The notes beneath the pieces are model-generated. The model was not told the origin of the DNA. It made no database searches and worked only from the letters and a program-made list of their open reading frames with translations. Below, one piece after another: positions 37,041-45,808 of a DNA stretch of 64,000 bases (its first letter is position 1; the number at the start of each line of letters is the position of its first letter). Origin of the DNA: Symsagittifera roscoffensis (taxonomy: Eukaryota > Xenacoelomorpha > Acoela > Convolutidae); NCBI RefSeq assembly GCF_963678635.1, contig NC_087062.1, positions 1,862,001 to 1,926,000 of the forward strand, in the 5' to 3' direction. Position numbers and translations under genes: made by a program.

Positions 37041-37704
37041 ATGAAAATGGGTGGAAAGGGCAGGGGCGATAGAGATGGAAGGAAGAGGAGGCTGGAAGAG
37101 GACTTAGCATCCAAGGAGGGTGTGAATAAAGTACCAGCGAGAAGAGGGGACAAACCGTACCGTGAGGAGAACAAAGCGGAAACCACAGATCTTCTTGAAT
37201 TCGCTGTTCTGGGCGACTCCTATATAAATGGAATCTTTATCAAGAACGCGAAGGTTGTGACTTGTCGCGGTGCGCAGATTCACCAGCTGTCCGAGAGTAA
37301 AGTAATGGACAATTTTAGTCGTTTAGGGATTAAGAAAATTGCGATTCTCGGCGGGATAAACAACAATGCATGGAGCCAGAGGAGTTCAGTTACCAAATGG
37401 AGGATCTAGTAGAAATGTACAAGAATGAAGGCTTTCAAGTAGTTTTAATGGAAGTTCCATGGAGGAGGCACCGCGAAGAAGAAATCAGAAGATCAACAGG
37501 AAATACGAAAAGATTGCAAAGAAAGAGAAATGCGAGTTCCACAGATACCGACGGTTCTCGAAAGCCCACATAGACAAGAACGATGGGGTGCACTCAGCCA
37601 CGGACCACATCCAAATCCTGGGCAAGGATTACTATCAGGCTCTCCAGAGGCTGTCCACTGATAAGTCTAATGGAGGACAAACTAGTGGGGCCTCGGGGAC
37701 CTGA
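37041..37704 (+). pseudogene. SGNH/GDSL-hydrolase-like ORF, frameshifted
   Basis: ATG at 37041 gives 110 codons. The N-terminus is basic, then L-G-D-S-Y holds the block I Ser (residue 60), C-R-G-A-Q the block II Gly, and A-I-L-G-G-I-N-N-N the block III region (Asn). Two frame changes (near 37390 and 37490) lead to D-G-V-H-S-A-T-D-H (about 37582-37608), the block V Asp-x-x-His. All four SGNH residues are thus visible but in three frames. Esterase domains of this fold occur in ORF1 of CR1-type retrotransposons; the position 3' of an RT tail is unusual. A second SGNH frame lies at 44.08 kb. Confidence 0.6.
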
Positions 37705-37748
37705 CTAGTTCCGGACGAGGCATCTAGGTCTCGAACGAGGCGTAACGA

Positions 37749-37802
37749 AGAGAGAGAGAGAGAGAGAGAGAGAAGCTCCTCCTAAAATTGGGGGGGGGGG
37801 GG
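37749..37802 (+). repeat. GA microsatellite and G-run
   Basis: (GA)12 or so at 37749-37773, then a run of 12 G at 37791-37802. This may mark the 3' end of the preceding retroelement. Confidence 0.8.
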
Positions 37803-38519
37803 TTCCGACTCACCAAGTTTGTTATTGAAGTTCCTACAATTGAAGAATAGTTAACTCTTTCAATTGATGTAACTGCAAAAGTAAAAGACAAGTGGTAGTA
37901 ACATGGCAACACGGATGTGACTTTCTTGTTATTAGTGGTTGAGTAAGCCGCGAGCTTCAAAGATCCGTTATGCAACGAATTGTTCTCAGTTTTGTTTAAT
38001 CGGACTCCGATTCTATTGGTTTGGTGGCTCCCTACACAGTAAGGGCCAGCCGGCTTCTTCAGGACATAAAAACTTTCTCTTTTTACCGTTTTTCCGGATA
38101 ATTTTTGTTCAAAAACGCTAAAAGCTCCTCTTTCTAATGCATGGCATGTTTATGTATGCCCTGATCAATGTCTGATCAAAAACTTAAAAGAAGTTATCCT
38201 TTTAACTTTTTACCAAAGTTTAAAAGTTTGATGCTTTCAATGTTATTTGTGTAAAAAAGTTCTTAACCTTTCAGATCGTTTCCATCCAAACCTTGAGTGA
38301 CTCCTTGCAATATATGAAAAATCACTTATCATCGACCTTTCATGCAATTTTTTGTACTCATGGAATTGCATAAAAAGTGTATGATTAGCCTTTTTCATAT
38401 ATGTAAATTGTATGAGTAGCATTTTGGTTTTGGTCAACCCGGGTGTATATAGCGTGGGAATTGGTTACATATTAGAGAAAGAATTGAAGCTCGTTTGTTT
38501 ATGCCTGGTGTTGGTTTGA
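37803..38519. other. No recognisable gene
   Basis: No coding or repeat signal that I can support. Confidence 0.5.
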
Positions 38520-38918
38520 TTTAATCAGTCAATTTTCGTCGATCGAAATAATAGTTTCTTAAAAAATTTTTTTGCCCCATTGAAAATATCGACTCTTTGA
38601 CATCAAAGTTAAAAAGATATTTTATCTTCAATCATTTTTTGCGAAATATTGAATTTGAAAATTGTCAATTTGGCCACGCTCTGGACTAATTTAAGCGCTC
38701 TTCGTAGATTTTATTCATAATCCCGAAATGGTAACGGGAATCAATTGTGTGGCCAATTATTCCACAAAACAAAGTTGTTCCGAACTCATTGAGGCCAGCT
38801 ACTCGGTCACACTAGTTTTCACACTTAATATTTGATATGGTTCAAATCTTTTTGTATTTCAAAAAAAAATTTCCCGGAATATTCAGACGGTTTTGCGCTG
38901 TATACGAGCAGTCTTGTT
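38520..38918 (+). mobile_element. Diverged foldback arm
   Basis: Old copy of the arm seen at 5.9-6.4 kb: AAAGATATTTTATCTTCAAT, the GCCAATTTGG-like block, and the outer end ATACGAGCAGTCTTGTTTGA are in the same order. It ends 52 bp before the exon at 38971, and the 6.4-kb arm likewise ends 16 bp before the 6425 ATG. Confidence 0.55.
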
Positions 38919-38970
38919 TGAGATTTTCCTTAACTATTTGCAAATGAACTACAACTGAGTTTCTTTTTAG

Positions 38971-39432
38971 ACTGCTGCTAAAAAGAAGGAAGCAGTCAAC
39001 AGAGTTATTAAATTTGAGTCATTAATCGACCAAGTAGTAGAAAAATTGATAGAGCTCCGCAATGAGTATAGAACTAAGATCAACACCGAAACAATATCTG
39101 AATTGGCGAAGAAGCGGGCGGAAATATCTAACAAGTGTGCTAAGGCTGCAGCTTATTGTGTAGCGCAATCAACTGCTCATCACAAACGATTTCATTTAGT
39201 TGCTGCATTTCTTGCTATCAACGGAATTTCAATGGATCCTTTCAATTCTGAGTGTCATGATATTCTGATCAAATTGTTCAACGTGGAGAGCGAATCGGCT
39301 GAGACAGCTATAATCAATGAACATCATAAACACATTGAGGAGAAAATAATTCTAAAGCAGTTAGTTGAGAGAGATACTCACAATGGTTGGGCAAGAGACA
39401 TTCATGTCTTCTCCAATTATATTTCAAAATGA
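38971..39432 (+). CDS. Terminal exon of the 26.6-kb unknown gene
   Basis: A polypyrimidine-AG acceptor (ttctttttag) ends at 38970. The frame opens at once in phase 0, matching the donor at 27785, and runs 153 codons to a TGA at 39430-39432. The product is charged and probably helical (T-A-A-K-K-K-E-A-V-N-R-V, later E-L-A-K-K-R-A-E-I-S-N-K), ending H-V-F-S-N-Y-I-S-K. No known domain recognised. With exon 26590-27785 this gives about 550 residues of C-terminal sequence. A polyadenylation-type AATAAA sits at 39584-39589. The last 65 codons recur in two downstream partial copies, both starting near the G-C-T-A-T-C-A-A-C string, so they lack the exon's first half. Confidence 0.65.
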   Translation, partial: TAAKKKEAVNRVIKFESLIDQVVEKLIELRNEYRTKINTETISELAKKRAEISNKCAKAAAYCVAQSTAHHKRFHLVAAFLAINGISMDPFNSECHDILIKLFNVESESAETAIINEHHKHIEEKIILKQLVERDTHNGWARDIHVFSNYISK

Positions 39433-40159
39433 TGAATAGATGACGTCAATGCTCTGTGACTTTCAAGAACAGTTGATGATTAGCATTTTTTTTATACAGT
39501 CATCCCAATTTGAGAAAACTGGATAGTAGTATAAAATGGAGCCAAATCTTATGGGTGTAGGTGGTGGAGACTTTTTATGTAAGAATAAAAAAGACTGCAC
39601 GGTCTCCATCCTATATATTAGGATAAAGAATAGGTTTCCCAATGTATTAAGGTAGGTTATGGTTTTCAAAGTCTCAGATGATAAGTTTCAGAAAGTTTCA
39701 AAAAATTGCAAAATCTTAAATTTTTGGATATTTTCCAGAAATTTTTAGGCTATTATTTTTATCGCTTTTGTCTAATTAACAAAAAACAATGTCATTCTAC
39801 GAGTAACGTGTGAAATGAAACCCAGAGTGTGTTTCAATTGGTATCATGTTAAGACAAAGAAACAAGTTTTTGAAAAAGGTCAGTTTTTATTTTGTTTTCT
39901 CTCAAAACTTTGAAATTTGATAAGCTTTGCTCTTGGCTGTTCTAATATCTGTGTTATATAATTTTCTGAAAAAGAAAACTAATGTTCATTTTAGCTGAAC
40001 CTATGCTGCACCAGAATAATAACTGTAGTTTTTTAGAAGTTGATAAGAAAATCTTCATAATACACTCATTATCTATCCAAAAATTTCCACATAACACCTT
40101 CCATATTTATAAAGAATGAAAAATTTTTAAAAAAAAAGTTGAATGCGGTTGTAAGATGT
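39433..40159. repeat. 3' flank repeat
   Basis: Non-coding. Contains GGTCTCCATCC, the degenerate TATTAGGATAAAGAATAGG motif and the ATGTTAAGACAAAGAAACA block, all repeated at 40.5-40.9 kb and in part at 9.0-9.9 kb. Confidence 0.55.
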
Positions 40160-40367
40160 CGCTATCAACAGAAGTTCAATGGATCCTTTCATTTCTGAGT
40201 GTCATGAGATTCTGATCAAATTCTTTAACATGGAAAACAAGTCGGCTGAGGCAGCTATAATCAATGAAAATCATAAACATATTGAAGAGATAACAGTTCT
40301 AAATCAGTTAGTTGAGAGAGATATTCACAATGGTTGGACAAGAGACATTAATGTCTTCTCGAATTAA
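40160..40367 (+). pseudogene. Second copy of the terminal exon's 3' half
   Basis: M-D-P-F-I-S-E-C-H-E-I-L at 40179 through F-S-N and TAA at 40365-40367. It is about 85% identical in protein to 39234-39423 and the frame is intact over its length, but it lacks the first ~85 codons. TCGCTATCAACAG just upstream ends in AG and might act as an acceptor, which would make it an alternative last exon. Confidence 0.6.
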
Positions 40368-41180
40368 AATTGAAAATGATAAAAAGATGAAAGATGACTT
40401 CAAAGCTCTGTGATTTTCAAGAATAGTTGAAGAATAGCATTTTTTGATACACTCAGCTGAATTTGAGAAAACTGGATGGTAGTGTATGTTGGAGCCAAAC
40501 CTTATGGGGATAGGGGGTGGAGACTTTTTATAAAATTGAAAAAAAAGCTGTACGGTCTCCACCCTGTGTAATAAGATAGGGAATATGTTTCCTAATGTTT
40601 TATGATAGCTTATGGGTTTCAGATTCCGAGATCGTAATTTTCATAATGTTTCAAAAAACTGCAAATCTTATACTTTTGGATATATCTCAAGTAACTTTCG
40701 GAATAACATTTTCATAGTTTTTTTGTCTAATTGTCGAAAAACAATGTCATTCTATGTGTAACATGTGAAATGAAACCATACTGTATTTAGTTGGTATCAT
40801 GTTGAGACAAAGAAACAAGTTTTGAAAAAAGTGGGTCTTTCATTTTGTTTTCTCTCAAAACTTTGAAATTTGATGTTGAAAGTTTGAAATTTATTTCAAT
40901 ATATTTGAAATAAATATATAATTCCATGCATTTTTGTTCAGCGAAAAAAAATTTACTTAGAAATTGCCTTTTAATTAAAGGCAATGTTCTTTGAAACGCC
41001 AACAGCAAATCACATGATTCAACAATTCTTCCTTGGCTCTTTTTTCCAAAGATACACCTCATCTCATTGAGAAGCTGCAAATTGTTTATGCCCAGTTTGA
41101 GATCATTGATGTAAACTGATTTTCTTACAGCTATATTACTTTACAAAGGTTGAAATTTTAAAAAAGGTTTTTGGAATGTC
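40368..41180. repeat. Second copy of the 3' flank repeat
   Basis: Repeats the 39.43-40.16 kb flank at an offset of about 0.93-0.95 kb, with an extra ~280 bp of unrelated AT-rich sequence at its end. No coding potential. Confidence 0.55.
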
Positions 41181-41274
41181 GTTGTATAATGTCGCTATCA
41201 ACAGAAGTTTAATGGATCCTTTCACTTCTGAGTGTCATGATATTCTGATCAAGTTTGTTAACATGGAAATTGAG
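41181..41274 (+). pseudogene. Third copy of terminal exon, cut by the assembly gap
   Basis: TCGCTATCAACAGAAGTTTAATGGATCC then S-E-C-H-D-I-L-I-K; the copy runs into the run of N at 41275. How much lies in the gap cannot be seen. Confidence 0.6.
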
Positions 41275-41474
41275 NNNNNNNNNNNNNNNNNNNNNNNNNN
41301 NNNNNNNNNNNNNNNNNNNNNNNNNNNNNNNNNNNNNNNNNNNNNNNNNNNNNNNNNNNNNNNNNNNNNNNNNNNNNNNNNNNNNNNNNNNNNNNNNNNN
41401 NNNNNNNNNNNNNNNNNNNNNNNNNNNNNNNNNNNNNNNNNNNNNNNNNNNNNNNNNNNNNNNNNNNNNNNNNN
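41275..41474. other. Assembly gap (200 N)
   Basis: Exactly 200 undetermined bases inside the third exon copy, a conventional placeholder length. It lies in a locally repeated region, which is a likely cause of the break. Confidence 0.99.
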
Positions 41475-43374
41475 ATTATTTCGATCATTTTAGATTATTT
41501 TCACTAGAATTCTTCCTAATTATTTCTACTATTATTCATATTTTTTGAAAGCTTAGACGATGTATGTTGGGAAAGCAGACTTTTGATTTCTGATTGGTCT
41601 TATAGCTTTCAAAAGAACCAGTTTTGCATCAATGTTCCAGCAATGCTAACAGTTTTAATTAGTCGAAAAACTGTATCAATTAACATTGAAAAACTTCGAG
41701 TTCTTTGTACAAGAAACAATTAAGATTTTTGTTTGAAAAACTAGATAAGCGTTTGCCTTGATCGGAGATTTTTATTAATTAACGGATGAGTTAAAATTCT
41801 AAGGTGTATTCATTTCTTTGAAAGTTCTCCGTGAGACATTTAAACTCTCTATGATTTCACTTAATTCATCAAATACTTGACATAAAACGGTTCAATTACA
41901 CGACATTTCTCAAATAAAAAGGTTAATCTAACGGTCTATTGCGTGTCTATCCAGTCATCAAATTATAGAATACCTTTTGATTGACAAAAAAAGTAACAGA
42001 TTTCACATAAGACTGCCACGAATTCTCTAGATTAATCCAGCTTAAAGATGTTTGATAGATTTTCCAATGAGAGTTTAACAAAATTTTGAACTCGATTGTT
42101 GCTTGCATTGGTTTTTCCGTCAGTTATTTCCTATGAAAAAAAGCAACAGATCAAATTATGAAAACATTTTTGATGGAAAAGTATCACATAAGGTTTGCTT
42201 TGAAATTAGACAGAACTTGTTTTTTGTTTAGAAACTGAAATTTTCAAATGCTATTTGTTTCATAAAAACTTATTATTTTGCAAATTTTTTATTAAGCTAA
42301 TTGATCCCCATTATTTCATGAATATTTTTAAAACTCTATTTTCGTCATGTTGTCAATTTTGTTTGAAATCTCCTCGGAGTGCTTTCGAGCAATTTGCTTA
42401 ACAAGATTTTGACAAGAAAAATGCTTCTTCTTGACATAAATGTTCATTCCTTGCTGATATGTGTATGAAAAATACAATTCTGATATCTTTGTGTGTAACG
42501 TCTAACACACTCAATACATGTAACTCTTTCAGTTCTATTCAGTGACGGCATCTCATTACGGAATTCAGAGCCCTAAGATAACTTGAGAAATAAAAGAATT
42601 GATTTTATTGTAAAAAAAATTGAGAAAGATTGTTTTCTATCTAAGGTAGCTTTAAAAAAACAACCAATCACAATCGAACTCCAATTTTCAAAAATAATTT
42701 TTAACAACATATAATCAACCAATCAAAATTGAGTATTTTTTTAGTCTTAGTTGTTCGAGATCAAGCAATCACAGTTCAGCATTTTCTATAAGTGAACTAT
42801 CTTTTTATAAGTCATCATTTTTTTATAAGTCATCATTTTTTTTTGGAAAATTTCCGTCGAGAAAAATGTGAATTTCCTGGAGTTCCTTTACAAGAAAAAA
42901 GTAAAAATTTCCTTTAGATTTTTTGATCGGCGAGATAGTAACAATTGTTAATTTTTTTTCAATTTTGCACCGTCTAGGACAAAGTTATTAGCTTAAATAA
43001 AGGGTTTTTTTTCTACAAAACAAACTTTTTTGCAGATTTTGGATTCGATCCAGTAATTGAAAACCAAAGTTTTGCGCTTAATCTAACAAAAAAAAATTCA
43101 TGAGAAAAAGCCTCAAGATAATGAAAGCATTCTATGACAAAATACTAAATAAATTTTCATTTCTTATCCAAAACCCAAACTTGTTAGATATCCTGAGCAA
43201 AGTTCTCTGCTTGTTCAATTCCATCGAGAATTCTTGCATGATAAGATAAATAATTAACCCCAGAAATCTGTGTTAAATATATCATCAATTGAACTCTCGT
43301 CTCGAGTGTTTCTCAAAACTAAAAAAACATGAGTATCTGTTATTGATTCCGCAGCTTCTACTAGATTCCGCACT
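41475..43374. other. No recognisable gene
   Basis: AT-rich; no ORF above about 60 codons with coding character. A short local doubling (TTTTTATAAGTCATCA twice near 42.81-42.84 kb) is the only structure seen. Confidence 0.55.
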
Positions 43375-43904
43375 CGATATCATCTCTTACACACAATGAC
43401 GAAAAAGCCACTCCCATACAACACGGATCCGACTTTCTGGACTTTGGTGTCTTCTCATTAAACAACGTCGATTGGATTACTTTAAGCAAATACATTTTGG
43501 AACACCCATTTCAACCGTACTGCTACTCTAACATTGACGACTTAATCAACTCATGGTACCTCTGGCTATATACAGCACTAGAAAAACACATGAAAAAACA
43601 GACCAAACACCGTATGAACCTAGCACCTTGGATCACACCTGAAACCTCCAATATTATCAAAAGACTCAACACAGGATCAAAAAAAGTAGCCTTTAAAAAT
43701 ACTCATACTAATAACCGCAATCTTGAAAGACTTAAAAACCTTGTAGATCATTTATCCGAATTAGATCAGAAAAATTTCGAAGAATCAACTTTCTAGGGCA
43801 GAAATTTCTCAAAGCTCCAAAAATACTTTAAAAGCATACGAAAAAACTCAAGTACTCCAAAAACAATGTACTGGAATGAAAAAACCGAATCAACAGAGCA
43901 CGGT
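43375..43904 (+). pseudogene. 530-bp duplicated piece of the downstream retrotransposon ORF2
   Basis: Collinear and nearly identical with 46503-47032 (constant offset 3128, no indel). It covers the endonuclease-RT linker region. One difference creates a TAG at 43794-43796 where the parent has AAG. Borders are abrupt (…GCACGGT|TATATAGG). Confidence 0.85.
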
Positions 43905-44075
43905 TATATAGGTTTATAGGTAAACTTATTAAATAGGTTTACGTCAAAGTAAATAGATTTCCTCTTCCCTCGTTCAAACTGTGTGTTTTCAGAAAAGTTG
44001 TAGCTAGGAACAAGAACACCTTATTCGAAACGAAAAAAGTCCCGTCCGTTCCTAGCCGTGGATGGGTGAAAACCA

Positions 44076-44588
44076 ATGAGATTTCACATATTCAAGAAAT
44101 CGTCGTCGCAACACTTGTTGATCGGAGACTCACAATTGAAAAATCTAACTTTCCCTAATTTCAATATCCTCAGCCTTCCTGGTGCAGGTATCGCGGATGT
44201 TCTAAACTTCTTGTCCCGCAAGAACGAATACGATATTATAGCTCTATTCATTGGTGCGAACGATCTGTTTACGAAAGACAAAAAAGACTCAACGAGAACA
44301 CCCGAAGACGTTGCTGAAGAATTATCCCAACTTGGCCTACGGCTGACAGAACGTTGCAATAAAGTTTTCATTATCGCTCTACCACCCAGACTCGGAAGAC
44401 CAGCCCGAACGGAACGTGTAAACGATATTCTTCGCAAAAAGAAAGAACTCTGGCAATATCGCGGTATATCGAAAGGAATAACCACCAAAACTGTTCTATC
44501 TTCCGACGAAGTCCATTTAACAACAGCATCGCTTGCGAGTCTCCAAACGATTTTGAAAAGAAGATCATCTACAAGAAGTTCTGTGTAA
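44076..44588 (+). CDS. SGNH/GDSL-hydrolase-like protein, 170 aa
   Basis: Intact frame with ATG at 44076 and TAA at 44586-44588. All SGNH blocks are in order: L-L-I-G-D-S-Q (Ser19, nucleophile), L-P-G-A-G (Gly36), F-I-G-A-N-D-L (Asn62) and S-S-D-E-V-H-L-T (Asp144, His147). The 170-residue length is about that of the minimal fold. No signal peptide. The frame just upstream (R-G-W-V-K-T-N-E) looks like part of the same protein in another phase, so the true N-terminus may be longer and shifted. It lies 366 bp before ORF1 of a CR1/Jockey-like element on the same strand. CR1-type ORF1 proteins carry such esterases, so it is probably part of that element or of one it inserted into. Confidence 0.7.
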   Translation: MRFHIFKKSSSQHLLIGDSQLKNLTFPNFNILSLPGAGIADVLNFLSRKNEYDIIALFIGANDLFTKDKKDSTRTPEDVAEELSQLGLRLTERCNKVFIIALPPRLGRPARTERVNDILRKKKELWQYRGISKGITTKTVLSSDEVHLTTASLASLQTILKRRSSTRSSV

Positions 44589-44953
44589 AAACTGATAGCG
44601 AGGGCTACTCGAATATATACCACTGCGGCAACAACACTTGTCGGTGTCATCATTTTCACAGAGACTGAATTTTCTATTGATACCCTTTAGGTATCGCCAG
44701 ATTTGATGTCTTTGTGAATTCACATCTATAAATAAAACCGTTGCCTCCCGCTAGTCATCAAGTTCCCTTAAGGTCCCAAACAACTGTTTTCATAACCCTA
44801 ACACTGATACTTCAGTCCTCAATCGGCGCCCTTTAGGTACCACTCTGAGGACTCGAGTACACTACCTAAACCTTCATCCCCCAAACACAGTTTCCACAGA
44901 GATAAGAGGACGTAAACATAAATAAAACTGAGAATGTCAAAGGACAAAAAACC
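44589..44953 (+). other. Leader-like non-coding stretch before ORF1
   Basis: No ORF. Two similar 13-mers occur, CCCTTTAGGTATC (44681) and CCCTTTAGGTACC (44829). This may be the 5' UTR of the retrotransposon. Confidence 0.4.
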
Positions 44954-45808
44954 TTGCAAACATGCAAGAAACCCATAAACGAAAATGACCCAATATACAA
45001 TTGCATCACCTGTAATTGCTCTATGCACCTTGAAGTTGTCTGCACTGGCCTCTCGACCGTTGCACTCAATGGAATACTGGAACTTGGTAACAATGCACTA
45101 CTGATATGCAATACCTGTTTGTCCAACGGAAAAAGAGATCAAGTAATCAGAAGCACAGCATCACATGACAAAAGTGAAAACATCAAAAAAATTGAAGAAG
45201 AAATTTCAAAACTAAGTTAAGTAGTAGCCGAAGTCTCGACAAAAATGGAGAATATTAAAGATCCCATCCAAAGCCTGCCAATAGCAGAACAGGGTAAAAC
45301 CTGGTCACAAGTAGAGGCGCAAAACATAATCAAACCCCTGAGCAAAGGATTGAGAATAAGAGGGGTCCCCGAGATCAAGGAAAGAGATGGAAGAAAAAGA
45401 CTTGACCATGACTAGGATGAGGTAAATAAAATCATGAAATTCTTAAACCTCGAATGCAATATCACTGATCTCAAGCGTGTGGGAAAGTTCAGCGAAGAAC
45501 GAGCAAACCACAGAACTATACTGGTACGAGTAACCTGTCCAAGAGAAATAGACTTGATACTATCATCAACACCGGCCCTCAAAAATTATGACAAAAATGT
45601 CTTCATAAGTAAGGAACTCTCAGTCGAAGAAATGAAACTGGAAAACGCCATCCTGAGAGAACGTAGAAATCTCATCAGCAGTGGTAAAAACCCCAAAAAT
45701 CTTCGAATCAGAAACCTAGAACTGCATGAAAAAGTAGACGACACCTGGACAAAAGTTACAATTAAACCGGAGGAAAACAGCACAATTCAGACTAGAAATG
45801 ACAACTGA
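44954..45808 (+). pseudogene. Non-LTR retrotransposon ORF1, zinc-finger protein, two in-frame stops
   Basis: One frame runs 44954-45808 with no frameshift but with TAA at 45218-45220 and TAG at 45413-45415. The N-terminal ~55 residues have a PHD-like Cys/His pattern (C-K-K-P…, C-I-T-C-N-C-S-M-H, …C-N-T-C) typical of ORF1 in CR1/Jockey-type elements. A K/E-rich linker (K-I-E-E-E-I-S-K-L) follows. Then comes an RRM-like part: G-L-R-I-R-G-V-P then R-T-I-L-V-R-V-T, matching the RNA-binding domain of ORF1p proteins. It ends at TGA 45806-45808, directly followed by CTAG, with ORF2 continuing in the same frame. ORF1p would bind element RNA as a chaperone. The stops make this copy inactive unless they are sequence errors. 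Confidence 0.75.

Larger units (their letters stand above)
27786..38970 (+). other. Inferred 11.2-kb intron filled with transposons
   Basis: Donor gtatat at 27786 and acceptor ttctttttag ending at 38970 join two open frames in phase 0. The interval contains only mobile-element and repeat sequence, described separately. The stretch 27786-28059 has nothing recognisable. This is an inference from splice signals and phase; no transcript evidence is available. Confidence 0.55.
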
